This document shows positions 36,107 through 48,292 of a stretch of 64,000 nucleotides of DNA, piece after piece; position 1 is the first letter of the stretch, and each line of letters opens with the position of its first letter. The notes beneath the pieces were generated by a model, which did no database searches, was not told the origin of the DNA, and was given only the letters and a program-made list of their open reading frames with translations. This stretch comes from Mikania micrantha. Taxonomy: Eukaryota; Streptophyta; Magnoliopsida; Asterales; Asteraceae. The translations under genes and the position numbers were made by a program. Location: contig CM018688.1 in assembly GCA_009363875.1 (NCBI GenBank), positions 52,925,001 to 52,989,000 of the forward strand, given 5' to 3'.

Positions 36107-37410
36107 ACAATATGCAGGAAATTAAGGTAATATTACATTTTATATGTTCATTCATTTTTTTATCAATTAGTTAAGACCTAGAGTCATGCATATTTTGTAC
36201 CATGCTCAAACAAGCTTGATGTGAATTCCAAAGTTTTATCATCAATAAATGAATTTGACATGTTCGCCATGTCGTAAATGTCCTCTTGTTTTTTATTAGA
36301 ATAACCAAACTAGATTAATTAAAGAAATATTCAAAAATTTATTTTTTTAGTTATGGCAACTTGTGCAATATTTGAATGACAAGGATATCAAACCTAACAA
36401 AATCTATAGAATTGTTTTGGTAACATGACCGCTTGAGATTGTAATAGCACAAACTTACCAATCGAGACCATGGATGATACATCGAATAGTTTTCAACGTT
36501 GTAAATGAAGGATCCACGACCGATCATTTTCCATCCTCTAAAGTGTGTATCAGAAGACATAAAAGATATAAGAAACCTTCTTCATTTACAGTTTGAAAAG
36601 ATCAAAGGACATGCTAGTGTAGTCAATGATATCACCGGCTAAAATTCTAAACCAATCAGGAGTCAATGTAAATGTATCAACACTCAACTAACTTAAACAA
36701 ATCACGATGACATCTAAGATACAATGCCCTAAATTTAGGGAAATCTCCTTCCATAAGTTTAGCACATTTCATGTTATTTTCCAACGTTTCCACATCATAG
36801 TACACGAGGCTCACACCACATTCATGTACTTCCAATCCACTCAACACAATAATAGATACATTAAATGTGTTTCAGTTTTCTGTAGGTCCTGATTTCACCA
36901 TGTCAGATTTATAAATCAAAAATTCAACTTACAAACCACTTCGGGATGGGCTGAATCCAAACCGAAGATCAATTGAATAAGAATTTATAGAAGATATCAG
37001 ATAAACATCAATCAAATGAACACGAATTTCATCAAATGAAACAAAATCGTTTGGTACAATGAAGATTAAACAATATGAAAATAACAACTTAAATTTGAAA
37101 TATTATTTTATAATGCCTTGAAATTACTAAGTGTGGGATTTTATAAAAATTTCGCCATTATAATGACGTATTTTGTGAATTTGCCATTTTGCTTAGCAAC
37201 ATCAAACTCATTAATTATATCAACCTATATAAATATATTACATCATTCAAGTATGTGTATGACATATATAAAAATTTATATATGTAAAACTAATTAATTT
37301 TTAGGTAGAAATGATAAAGTTTATAAAACTGTTTTTGGACAGATTATGTCCGACTTGTTTGAATAAACTTTAAAAATAGAAATCCTTTGAATAAAATTTT
37401 GAAATTAACA
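36107..37410. other. AT-rich stretch with one unrecognised minus-strand frame
   Basis: A 69-codon minus-strand frame (36351-36560) reads 'SSDTHFRGWKMIGRGSFIYNVENYSMYHPWSRL' in its first half, with a GT right after 'SRL' that could be a splice donor. The next ~300 bases to the right also look exon-like on the minus strand. I do not recognise the protein. The remainder is A/T-rich with no features I can support. Confidence 0.35.
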
Positions 37411-37952
37411 GTTGCTCCCCGGCCTTCCAGGCCTGTCCGAGGGCGCGACGCGTGGCTGTCAGGATCGCAGTCTTCGGTCATACAGTTGCAAGACCTACAT
37501 GTCTGGTTGTATACATACGTCCAATAACTTGGATAAAACAGTTTGTAAAATCAAAGTTGTGGAAGTAAATGTAAAAGTTGTAAAAAAAGTTTGAATTTCA
37601 TAAATGGTGGAACCGTTCTTAAAATAGTTTTTATATAAAATGAAGCAACAGTTTGCGGAAGCGATTTAAGTTGTTTAGTAATACATAACATAACAAAATG
37701 AAAATGGATGATCAATAGCCTAAGACACTAATGTAGATTCCTCGTGCGAGTGCCTTCGTTACCTGAGAAAACATGCGAGTAAAAGATCAACACAAAGGTT
37801 GGTGAGAGCACAAGATTTATATCAGCAAAAAACATCAAATGTTTAAAGTAAATGTTTGCAGGTTTACATATCATAACAATGCAATATCCATTGATAGCTA
37901 GTCAATATGTGTTATATCATATGCGGGTTCGCAACCCAAGCTAACATGCTGC
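37411..37952 (-). mobile_element. LTR F (A/B type), first piece
   Basis: Minus-oriented LTR end. It has a 'ttggtgag' block at 37800 lying ~385 bases from the end, as in A's LTR (~395 bases), and a start 'gctccccggcc' that may be a decayed TGTCACCCC. It is interrupted at 37952 by solo LTR G and continues at 42471. Confidence 0.6.
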
Positions 37953-38390
37953 TGTCACACCCCGAGCAGGCGGACCGGATCGTGTGTCCCGTCAGGCGGA
38001 AAAGTCTAGGGGCGTGATATCGGGAATGATAATCGTGATGATCAGATTGTTCACAATGCACATGATATATAATGAGAAACTACTAAATGAAAATAGAATT
38101 ACAAAGTTAAATTACATCAGTTTTGTTTATAATTTAACAATGTAAATCTACTATCAACATCATAAATCTTCTATCTTGTATCTGCACAAGATATACAAAA
38201 TAATCTATATTTGATGTTCAAAAATATGCAGGTCCAAAATACTAGGTCCTCTATCTGGTATCCTAGTCCAAAAGCAATAACTTCTACTCAGACATGTTCG
38301 TCACCTGAGAAGTGATGCAAAAAGATCAAGTCAACACATGGTTGGTGAGTTCATGTAGTTTTATTTAAAAATGAGTTTGAATAAACCGTT

Positions 38391-39230
38391 CGAATGACAA
38401 CCTTAACCTCACCATTAACCACCTATACCATCCAGTTCAATATGCTTATATATAGGGCATATGTAGGGTCGAACTTACCGCCCGCCCAGCCACCGTCCCA
38501 CCACATACCGAATTACATGATATATAGTTCCTGGTGATAATTAAGCATTTCATCCCATACCATTGATCCACAACATTTGATTACCCTGAAAACTGTTTAC
38601 CTTGATCCTCCGAAATGACAACCTTAACCTCATCAACAACCACCTATGTTATCCAATCAAGTATCTATACTACTATATAATACATATAAGAAGGGCAAAA
38701 TAGTAATTTAACTAAATCTCTTAAAATTAAGAGTTTTACAACTCTTAAAGCACATTGTACAATTTTTAAATCTAGCCTAAATGTTTTGTTTCTCTTTTCA
38801 CTTTGTCCCACATTGGTAGTCTTTAAGATTTTAAGTGAGATAGAGTGATTATAAAAGAAAAAACCTCTTAAAACAATTGAATCAATTCTTGGCATTTTTG
38901 GTCCATTTGACCTTTTATGTTTGGAGTTAAAGTCATTTTTAGTTAACTACTACATTAAAAAAAAGTTTTCGTTATGGTTATGGCTCAAAACCGAACCAGA
39001 CAAATCTTTAAAATCACCCAACTTATGTGTTGCATTTCCCGCTGCATCGCGCGGGTGCCATGCTAGTACTTATATATAAGGCATATGTAGGGTGGAACTT
39101 ACCGCCCGCCCAGCCACCGTCCCACCACATACCGAACTGCTTAACATATTGTTGTTAATGATAATTAAACGTTTCATTCCATCCATCGTCATATTTGATT
39201 TGATTTCCACAAATTGAAATACTACCGATT
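38391..39230 (-). repeat. ~220-bp tandem duplication carrying the GGGCATATGTAGGGT box
   Basis: Unit 1 begins 'cgaatgacaaccttaacctc' (38391) and unit 2 'cgaaatgacaaccttaacctc' (38611). Both continue to 'tatata.ggcatatgtagggt' and 'ccgcccgcccagccaccgtc'. Unit 2 is split by the Helitron. Confidence 0.8.
38664..39066 (+). mobile_element. Short non-autonomous Helitron (403 bp)
   Basis: 5' end TCTATACTACTATATAATAC. 3' end with a GC hairpin (CCCGC-tgcatc-GCGGG, 39039-39055), 11 bases upstream of the terminal CTAG. It sits between host A (38663) and T (39067) without target duplication, as Helitrons do. The sister tandem unit at 38391-38610 shows the empty site ('caatatgcttatatata' against 'caagta|tacttatatata'). 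It encodes no Rep/helicase. Confidence 0.85.
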
Positions 39231-41139
39231 TCTTGAGTTCATCACGTATTCATGATCAACCATAACACTTGCAGAAACATAATAATAAATGCTTAATTAA
39301 ATGAATAATTAATCATTTAAATACAACTAAGACATGATGATTGGGCCTTATTTGACTCAATCAATTAGACTTAGTTGTTGGTGGTGTCCAAGTTGTATCG
39401 TCTCACACGTGGCCCATATCAGGCATGACCCAAATGAGTCTACCTATGTGTGTCGGGACTTTCATGATGTGCCCATATCAGCTTGACCCTTAGGCCTACT
39501 ATACATGTCGGGACTTTAGGATATCCTTTGATTTTGATCGCCTTTGTTCTTTAGAATTCGTTTGATCGTTTGATTTATGCCCATATAGCATGACTATAAA
39601 CGTCTACTATTTATGACGGGACTTTCCGTATGTTAACACGTGGTCTCGATCTGCACACAACTGACATCCACCTTAAATTGATCGTTAATGATTTCGTTAG
39701 TTCTTAATGATTTCATTAGTTCTTTGGTTCACACACGGATATGATTTCCTTGATTTTGATTCTTAGAATTCCATGGCTATAACACTGAGTTTAGATTCTT
39801 CAATTTGATCCTTAGTTTTCTTAAACACACACTGAATTAGATTTCTTGGATTTGATTCTTTAGTTTAAGTTCTCTTGATCACACATTGAGTTTAGATTCT
39901 TTGAATTTGAATTTGATAGAATAAGTGTTCGATTTAGAATTATTGTATAACTCAATAAGAATAGTTCATTAATTCGTTGATTAAACCTGTATATCATTTA
40001 CCAAGATAGGAGTCTAGGATACATTTGTACATATAAACATACAATAAATAAAATCATTTACGTAAAACATAATTAAAAAAAAAGTTTTACGCATGCTTCT
40101 CAGCCCCGTGCTTTGAAAACAAAAATGTTTAGAAAAGGGGCAATGAACTCACCTGTTTTGCTAAGAATTGAATCACAAGAAAATGCGCGCTCGTTACTTG
40201 TAGACTATGTTTCTTCAGTACCTGAGTTGTTTTAAGAGTATTCGAATACTATAAGTATTTATAATAGACGTATCTAGGGTTTTGGTCTCGGTGTGCAACT
40301 AAGTGTCCTATGTTACTAGTGTGTTTCTAGGATTTTCTCTAATTAGTCTAAACGTATTACCCATTTATAACCCTTATCCCGTGAATAGTCACTCTTAAAC
40401 CTTATTGATGTAAGGTTTATGTAGTTTACATTCAAAGTCTTTTGATTAAAATAGTTTAGCTAATTTCATTTAAGTTAAATCATCAAGTTCAATAAAATCA
40501 TTTAATTTAATTTAAAGGAGTTTACAAATCAATTTCTTTTATTAACAACATAATTTATTTTAAGAAGATATAACTCGACATGAATAGACTTAGGTTAATC
40601 TCATTCGACTAACCTTAAGCCCGTTACTAGATCTTGATTTTCCCATGGTTTTCTGATCGCTCATGCGTATAACCCATCCTAGATAATTCAAATGAACAAT
40701 CTAATGTAATTATATGTTCGTATGAAATTTCTAAGTGTTAGGTGTTAATAGTTAAATTAACACTCATAACCTTAGATTATTGTTTTGATCCTCAACAATT
40801 TCTCAAATGTGTTGAACCCAAAATAATATCCACAACATTCATGTTGTAATTTACCATTGGTTTAGAAAAGTTGAGGTTATAAAACCCTAGTATAGGGGAC
40901 TTACAATTTATCACCTTTGCTTGAAACCCTAATTTTGTTCACCCATTCATGTTTACAATTCAATTGAGTTTAGAATGCTTTAGTGTTTGAACCTTTTGCA
41001 TGAATGTTTAGCAACACATTAAACTCCTAGTAACACCCTATTATCCATTCCCATGCACACACACACCCATTCGACCACCTTGCATGCATGTAATCAACCC
41101 GTAACCCCATGCATAACCAACCGAGTATGACCACTAATG

Positions 41140-41510
41140 CGGAGGAACCGGTTAGTGTGAACAAAAGGGTTGGCCAAATGACACTAACAGGCGAATGAGA
41201 GAGGATGGCCGAATGGGGGGGTTCCTGCGAAGGAGAGGCCTACCGAAAGGGTGCCATGCGAATGGGAGGGGAGTCGGCCGACCGAAGTGATTCCATCTGA
41301 ATGAAGGACTTGCCAACCGAAGGTGGTGCCGAGCGAATGGAGCCTGGGCCGACTAAGGGAGGCAGGCGAATGAGGAGTTGGATGACTGAATCAAGCTCGT
41401 GCGAATGGGAGTCTCCAGGCCGAATAGGACCTCACGCGGCCTTGTAGCCATTTGGCCTAAGGCTCCCTCATGCGGACCAGCAGCCATTCGGTCGGTCGAC
41501 TAGGCCAGGT
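41140..41510 (-). repeat. Short-word array, CGAATG type (LTR G)
   Basis: Words GCGAATG, CCGAATG, CCGAAGG and CATTCGG occur about 14 times in 370 bases with unrelated spacers. The array lies ~300-700 bases downstream, in LTR sense, of the AG-rich leader at 41810-41845. Confidence 0.6.
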
Positions 41511-42470
41511 TTGGGTCTCCATTTGTCGAGCCTCATTACCTCTCACAAGATCTCCCATGTTCCTACTTCATTCTAGAGTGGTTTTGTGATGTTTTCCTAA
41601 GGTCTTGAGGGTTTAGAACCAGTTTCAAGTGGTTCGAACAAAAGGGGTATGAAAACCCTAAAAATCGTGAGATCTAACTCATTTTTACCTCAAATCGAGT
41701 GATTCCAAGCTCAGATCGTTTGTACTTTCGTGTTCTACAGATGGTACTGGTCGTTTTGACACCAAGAAGGCTCAATTTCGTTACGAAATGAAGAAGATAG
41801 AGTTGTGGCTTCTAGACAGAGAAAGTAGAGAGAGAAACGGGAATGGGTGTAAATGGCTGGTTGGTGAGAATGATTATGGCCATAAATGCCATATTAAATG
41901 GCTTCAAAATACCCGGGTATGTTCGGTCTCGTTCGGTTTCGCTCGGTTTACCGTAGGAACGTCGGTTTTCTTTCGTTTTCGTAACTAAACATCTCGGTTT
42001 TAAATGTAAAGTTTGTAAATTTAATTTAGGTGGTAATTCCTAGTAAATTAACTAAATATCTTCTGTTTATTTTAATTTTCTGATATGGTTTTCTAATTAT
42101 TGGCCATCATTCAGAATGTTAAACTTTCTGATATATTCGTACGGATCGTCACCTATACGAATAATCCGTTGATTTAGCATTTACGTAACGACATCTGTTG
42201 TTGTTTTGTTCTGTACATCCTCACTTACGTTTATACATAATAGAATCCTAACTAACAATCTCATGATGGTTCTGTGTCGTCAGATAAATATCTGACTGTT
42301 GAACCATGATTCTGAGTTACATGTCTGCAATGAATTTGAAAATGTTCTATGATAGACACGAAATGATAATGATATATGAATAACAACTGAAATTTGTACC
42401 TGGTTTACTATGCATGTTACTGTGTAGATCACTGTTCCGGTTACGTTTCCGGCACTGATGTTACAGCTGC

Positions 42471-44580
42471 CTCCCACCATATCCATCCAACAAGATTTGG
42501 CAATGTTGTTTGGTAAATTTTGCACTGTTCCGACCTCCAGTAGGGGTGGCCATACGGCGCGCAACAGTGGGGCTTGTCAAGCCCAAATAGTACTTTTCAG
42601 AATCACCACACGCTATTAACGGTTCGGGATATGTTTAGTGAGGACTTACCTGTTTAGTGGATGAGTGCCACACATATGCATATACGTGATATTAGTATGT
42701 CCATGTATAACCAAAAAGTATGTTTGTTGTTCAAAATTGTTTGTGTGCAATGTTTTCTCCCCCAAAGTTAGAAAATAGACTTGCGAATGCTAGCTGCTGC
42801 TAGTATGCACCTATAACCATATAGGTGGTGAGTATGTGTTCTGTGATGTGTTGTATCCCATACAACTCTAAGCGTCGGTGTGCTCAACCAAGTGTGTGTT
42901 GACTTGTGTTGACTCGACGAATCGTTGGTGACACGTTTGTTGTGTTTAGTTTGTTTAGGTGCTATTTGAATCTTAAAACGAACGTAGGACATCAACATAA
43001 ATCTGACGACTCTAACCGTAACACTTTCACCTAAGTCATGTTATGAAATCGTAAGGGTTACTATTTTTGAAAAGTTTCCCTTTTTGGAAAGTTTGGTTAT
43101 GAAATCCCATTTCAGAGTTCTAATACATCTAGTATGTTTGTAAAAAACATATGTAAATACTTAAAATACGTCGTTTGTGCATAAATCACCATTAATGTCA
43201 TTTTGTCCAAATAAAGTTTCCTTATTTGGAAAGTTCTCGTTTAAAACTCGTTTTCATAAATCAAAGTTCCCAATATGTTTAGAAATCATTTTTAAACATA
43301 TTCTAAAAATCACAAATCACTAAAACATGTTAAAGCATCAAAACCCCTCTTTTGATTTACAAAAGTTTCCATTTTTAGTAAGTTTGTTATAAAACCGTAT
43401 TTTCACAAAATCAAATACCCAAATGTTTTCTAAACACCCCAGTATACATTTGACACCATCTAGACATGTCTAACATGTATAGATCATTACAAATCACCAA
43501 CATGCAACTAAAAAGTTTCCTAACATAGTAAGTTGCATAATATCATCATCAAATCAACAAAACCCAATCCTAGATGATTTCTATCATCAATCTTATTCAA
43601 AATACATCAATAAACACTCTAGACCAACTAAAAATTCGTCTATGTGAGCGGATCGGAGTTGCATGTGATCAACGACCCTTGCATGTGGGTTTTTAGCCCT
43701 TGCATGTACGATCTAACAATAGGTAAACATGTAAAACTACATTAGAAGCTAGGATTCAAGCTGGAATAGCTGTTAATGGCTCCGTAAGTGGCTGATGATG
43801 TCGGTTCTAGCTCGTGGATGGATTCAATGGATTTCTAATGCTTCCTTGAGGCTCCAATGTCTTCCAAATCACCAAAGATAGCTTCAAGATGGTTTCCAGG
43901 TGGCTTGGGAGCTGGTTCCAGTGGGTTTGGGTCGAGAGAAAGTGTTTAAACTCGGTGAGAATGAAAGAAAACTGAATGAAATGATTTGGGGTTGTTTTTA
44001 TAAAAATTTTGCCATTTGCTGCTCACTCACGTATAGCCTAGCAGGTTCCCTTGGGGCTAGGCATACCGCCTTAAATATTTTAATCAAGCGGCTTCTCAGA
44101 AACCTGCGCGGACTGCCCAGGGTGGCTGCATGGTCTCGCCCATACCATCTGGTGGTTTGGAAAATTTATAACTTTACCGTCTGGCCGGCTGGATGAGCCC
44201 AACTGGCCCATTTTAATGGTTTTGACTCGTTTTTCTATTGTTTTACGATTATAAATCTTCGTTTATCATCGACTTTAATTATCGTTCAATTGCTTGTTCA
44301 CCAACGTTCGTGAGACTCGTGTGTGTTTCGATAATTCCTCGAATTATCGGTGATAGTTTGTGTTTGTGTTTTACGAAATGATCGCATGTTTGATTAATCA
44401 TAATCAACATGTAATGCTCAATCCAATAATTCCCCGAATTATTGTTTTGCGTTTGTGTTTGTGTTTGCCACACTTGGTTTCCAAAACCAAGGTGCAATGT
44501 ACGATTCGATAGTTACTCGAACTATCATTTCGCAGTTGCTTGTATTTAACTTATCTAATTAGACCTAATTAAATGAAATG
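42471..44580 (-). mobile_element. LTR F (A/B type), second piece
   Basis: Continuation of LTR F. It shares with A's LTR 'ggatgagcccaa.tggccca' (44192 and 31225), 'gttcaccaacgtt.gtga' (44304 and 31386) and a GC(A/G)TACCGCC word (44061). It has a TATA box on the minus strand (43995-44002). It ends abruptly at 44580, where LTR C begins. Net LTR F is ~2.65 kb, so ~50 bases or more of its U3 start are missing and may lie beyond C. Confidence 0.7.
43995..44002 (-). promoter_or_regulatory. Probable LTR F TATA box
   Basis: The minus strand reads TTTTTATAAAAACAACCCC, just downstream in LTR sense of the degenerate TACCGCC words (44040-44160). Confidence 0.42.
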
Positions 44581-44879
44581 TGTAACATCACTGTATTTGG
44601 TGTTGTCCGTACATGTTTCATTGTACTGTTACGACCTGATATGATAATTAGTAATGATGATGAATTACTGGATGTTATTACTGATATTGGTATACATATT
44701 GAGAATACATTATTATAGCATAAACCATGGGAAGTTTAGTTTGAAATACAACTAAAAAGAATCAGAGAGTTTATTGCAGATACATTTACATGTTATGGGT
44801 TGTGGATTTGGATTGGTAGTGGTTTAGGATTCTATAACCAAAGATAGGCAAGGATATAATCATGGTCTATCAAAGAGGT

Positions 44880-45150
44880 GGTGGGACGGTGGCTGAGGCA
44901 GTTGCGACTAACCTCTACATATGCCCTATTCATAAGCCATCTTCGGTTTATCATGATTATATCAGTGTTGAGGCTTTGGTGAGGAGAATCCGAGGTTTTG
45001 GTTTGGAATGGAAAGGAATTAGGAGTTGGTTATTGTTTGGTTACTAAACATAGTCAAGGACACATGGTCATTGTTTATCGAAATAGCGGTGGGACGGTGG
45101 CTGGGGCAGTCGCGACTGAGCCCTACATATGCCCTATACATAAGCATATT
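44880..45150 (+). repeat. 208-bp tandem duplication of the GGTGGGACGG box (LTR C)
   Basis: Two copies of 'ggtgggacggtggctg.ggcag' plus 'ctacatatgccctat' start at 44880 and 45088. A third similar copy lies outside the LTR at 48531. Confidence 0.75.
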
Positions 45151-45772
45151 TCGGTCTATCATGGATGTGTCAATGATATGGTTTAGTGGGTTTTGGATTG
45201 GGAATTTATAATATTAAAGATAATAAAATAATGAAAAGGATATTGGAAATAGACACACGTTGGTGAGGTTACGATTATAAATTAAACGCGAATGTTGTTT
45301 CAGAAATATTATTTTAATAACGTATTCGCGTGGGTGACGATTCACACGAATATAATTACTAGGAATAATATCCTGAAACGATATTCCACAAATCGTAAAT
45401 CGAATTGAAATACGATACGAGCGTTGGATTCGGAAAGATGACGATCTTTACGAATATGTACGTAAGTAACGCGTTTCGACGAGGTAACGAAATAATATTT
45501 AACGATATTAAAATAGGAAAAGAAACTAAAAATGTTTATTAAGAACCACAACCTAAGTCGGATCTGAATGAATAGTTTTATTAAATAAATAATTTAATGA
45601 AAATAAAAGGGAATTGCAATTTACGAAACTACTTATTTAAAATCATTTTATGAAAACGAAATGTGATTACTTAAATGTTTTATGTATTAAATATATTCAC
45701 GAGCAAAACCGAGACATTTATAAAACTTTAACGCGATTAAAACGAGACCGAGCACGTGGGGATAATACGCGA

Positions 45773-45780
45773 TATAAGAG
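45773..45780 (+). promoter_or_regulatory. Probable TATA box of LTR C
   Basis: GCGATATAAGAGAAG followed by a CT-rich leader (ttccctctttcatctc, ctctctctctag) over the next 100 bases. Confidence 0.45.
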
Positions 45781-46149
45781 AAGAGACTTCCCTCTTTCAT
45801 CTCATTTCCACCTTCTCCACTCTCTCACTAGAACAAGAGGTTCGTCAATCTCTCTCTCTAGAAACTTCTCTCTAGATTTCCTTCTTCATTTCTTGTCGGA
45901 ATCGCGAGATCCTGAAGTCTAAATGACCGTGTGATCGAGGGGAACGAGAGGATACGAAGAAACTTATCATTTGGACAACATTCTGAGGTAGATCTTGAAT
46001 TTTCTTTCGGTTTATTACTCTAAACATTAACCAAGTTATAATCTTATATCTTAAACAAGTTTTACACTTTAAAACCCCTAAATTGCATGGGTGTGAGCAT
46101 GGGGAGATCATAGATAAACCTATAACAACTTAGGATGAAGATGATGAGG

Positions 46150-46700
46150 CTGCATAGACGAACACAGCAGGTTCGGTGGTGACCCTAACTGATCGGGATT
46201 GCAGGGTTCGTGAAGAGGGGTAGGGCCGAACCTCTTGCCAGTCACACCTGCTGCCAACCGAACCCGGGTCTCTTTCTAGCACCTAGCCGAACCTTAGACC
46301 ACGAAACCCTTGTGGCCAAACCTTCAGTGAGCTACGAACCCCACGAACCTTGCTGTGTCACGAACCCTAAGGCAGCGAACCTGGAATCTTTTGGCCGAAC
46401 CGTCCACTTCTAACGAACCTGTTGCTACAAGTCTTAGCCTTAACCGAACCTCAGCAGGGAAAACCTAATGGGCTGAACCTGCATGGGAGCTACGAACCTT
46501 CTTTCTGGGACGAACCCTCTTCTCTCGACCGAACCTGCTAGGGCCGAACCTCTCCTGCATGGCCGAACCTCTCTGCTGCCAGCCGAACCTATGGGTTTTC
46601 CTGGATTAGACGAACCTTTGGATGAGCCTTGCACCAACGAACCCTATGAGCTGAACCAGCGAACCTAAGGGTTTTAGAGTAGGGGCAGCGAACCTATGGT
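46150..46700 (+). repeat. Short-word array, CGAACC type (LTR C)
   Basis: About 20 exact CGAACC words plus several one-off variants (ctgaacc, cgaaacc) in 550 bases, mostly 15-35 bases apart. It lies ~380-930 bases downstream of the TATA box. Confidence 0.75.
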
Positions 46701-47463
46701 TATTTTGAAACATGGACGGGGATGTGTCTAAACTAAAGGAAAATACCTGCATGCATGGATATTTTTAAAAGATTACCACCTTTCATGATATACATAAACT
46801 TTAAACTATAATTTTCATGATTTGAAAGCCTTAGGGGAATAAGTTAAGTGTAATTTTTGTAAATTTAGAATAGATTCTTTTAAATTAAATTATGGTAGTT
46901 GATTAGAAATAAACATGAATGCATGTATGGATTGTGAATTATTGAGATTATATTTAGTTAGCCTACACGATTACAAGGGGTGCACACAAGGTTTCACCTT
47001 TGAATTATCATCACTATATATAACTAAAATCAATCAGTTTAAATTGTGTGTTGATAATGACCGCCGTAGCAACAAGAATCACTTTTACTTAGAAATTAAA
47101 TAAAACTAAGTTAAAGAAACATTCAACAACTAAAAGAAAACACTTAGGGCTATTCATTTGAAATGAGACGCCAATACTTATGAATATGAAATACACAATA
47201 ATTTCATATTGTTGAGTTGCTTCTGATTTCATATACGCGAGCACGCATTCTACGAAAAACATTGATTCTAAGGACTCAGGTGAGTTCTCATAACCTCCTT
47301 TTAAAACCATTTTGTATTTAAACTCGGAGGTGGAACATCTATACCAATTTAAATATTATTTTGATAACACATGGGTGACACCTGGATTATCAATATGATA
47401 TTCATATTTATGGATTATTATTGATTATGGATTGAGATGGATTATTACTTATCCGTGAGTCAT

Positions 47464-47677
47464 TGTTGGTTGAGTTGACTTAGGTCCTCCGCAATGATTG
47501 AGTTACTGTTGGTGAGTTCACTAACTTCCTCCTCAGTGATTCCACTGTTGGTAAAGTTGACTAAGGTCCTCCGCAGTGCACGAAGCCACTTATAGGAATA
47601 TCGTTGGTTGAGTTGACTGCGGTCCTCCGCGATGATTCCGCCGTTGATTGAGTTGACTGAGGTCCTCCACGGTAACG
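47464..47677 (+). repeat. Minisatellite of five ~39-57 bp units (LTR C)
   Basis: Units begin GTTGGTTGAGTTGACT or variants and carry GGTCCTCCGC with small differences (starts near 47464, 47508, 47549, 47603 and 47642). Confidence 0.8.
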
Positions 47678-48279
47678 TATATTGATATGATTATGATGAT
47701 TGATGCTTATTGAATTGATGTGATTGGTTGAACATATGTGAATAATTATTTGTGATTATCGTATATGTGATTACTTGGATTGTTTGGATGTTGTGTTTGT
47801 TGGATTTTGGCAGAGTTGGATTATTTCGCAGGTGCACATGTGGATTTTTCTCGGGAAATTATAAACTTTTATAAACCCATTTATCAACTTTCATAAACAT
47901 TTTATAAACATTTTTGATACATAAAAACTTATGATTTCTTACCAACTACTTCGTAGTTGACACTTGATTTTCTACATGTTTCAGGGAATGAGGAGAAGTA
48001 GGTAGAGCAGGATAGCTCTACATCTTTTGGACATCATCACTTAGGGTCTTGGACTTAGCTAAAATAACTGAAATTCTGAAGACTAGAGTTTAGTTAATTT
48101 AGCTAAATCTTTTGTGTATTTGATGTAACTAGCTCATGATGAACATGATTTTTGATGTAATTAATTTTCTTGATTAATTGATATGTGATGATTTAATTAG
48201 ATGCCCACGAGCTTATGAACAATCTACACATCCCTCGTGGCATCCCGACGTTTCCGCCATCGGTCGGGGTGTTACAGAT

Positions 48280-48292
48280 TGGTATCAGAGCC
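48280..48292 (+). promoter_or_regulatory. Primer-binding site of element C (iMet)
   Basis: TGGTATCAGAGCC, a perfect complement of plant initiator tRNA-Met's 3' end, three bases after the LTR end. Confidence 0.92.

Larger units (their letters stand above)
37953..42465 (-). mobile_element. Solo LTR G (4.5 kb, with a Helitron inside)
   Basis: The plus strand reads TGTCACACCCCGAGC...GATGTTACA, flanked by GCTGC at 37948-37952 and 42466-42470. The first ~250 bases match 58038-58290 closely. It contains a 220-bp tandem duplication of the 'gggcatatgtagggt' box (38391 and 38611 on), a Helitron (38664-39066) in the second copy, a 'gcatgcttctcagcccc' block (40090-40107) and a GCGAATG array (41140-41510). 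There is no PBS or coding part. Confidence 0.87.
44581..48276 (+). mobile_element. 5' LTR of element C (3.7 kb)
   Basis: It starts TGTAACATCACTG, ends GGGGTGTTACA and is followed three bases later by a perfect PBS. It contains two copies of the GGTGGGACGG...CTACATATGCCCTAT box (44880 and 45088, period 208), a TATA box (45773), a CGAACC array (46150-46700) and a minisatellite (47464-47677). It is inserted into LTR F; 'aaatg' just before it would be the target duplication, but the right end is not identified in this window. Confidence 0.82.

Noticed and set aside
46210..46668. Proline-rich ORFs in the CGAACC array of LTR C
   Set aside because: They are open because repeated CGAACC contains no stop; they are products of the array, not genes.
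46150..46700. CRISPR-like array (short repeats with unique spacers)
   Set aside because: The words are only 6 bases, spacing is irregular, and the context is a plant retrotransposon LTR. It is not a CRISPR array.
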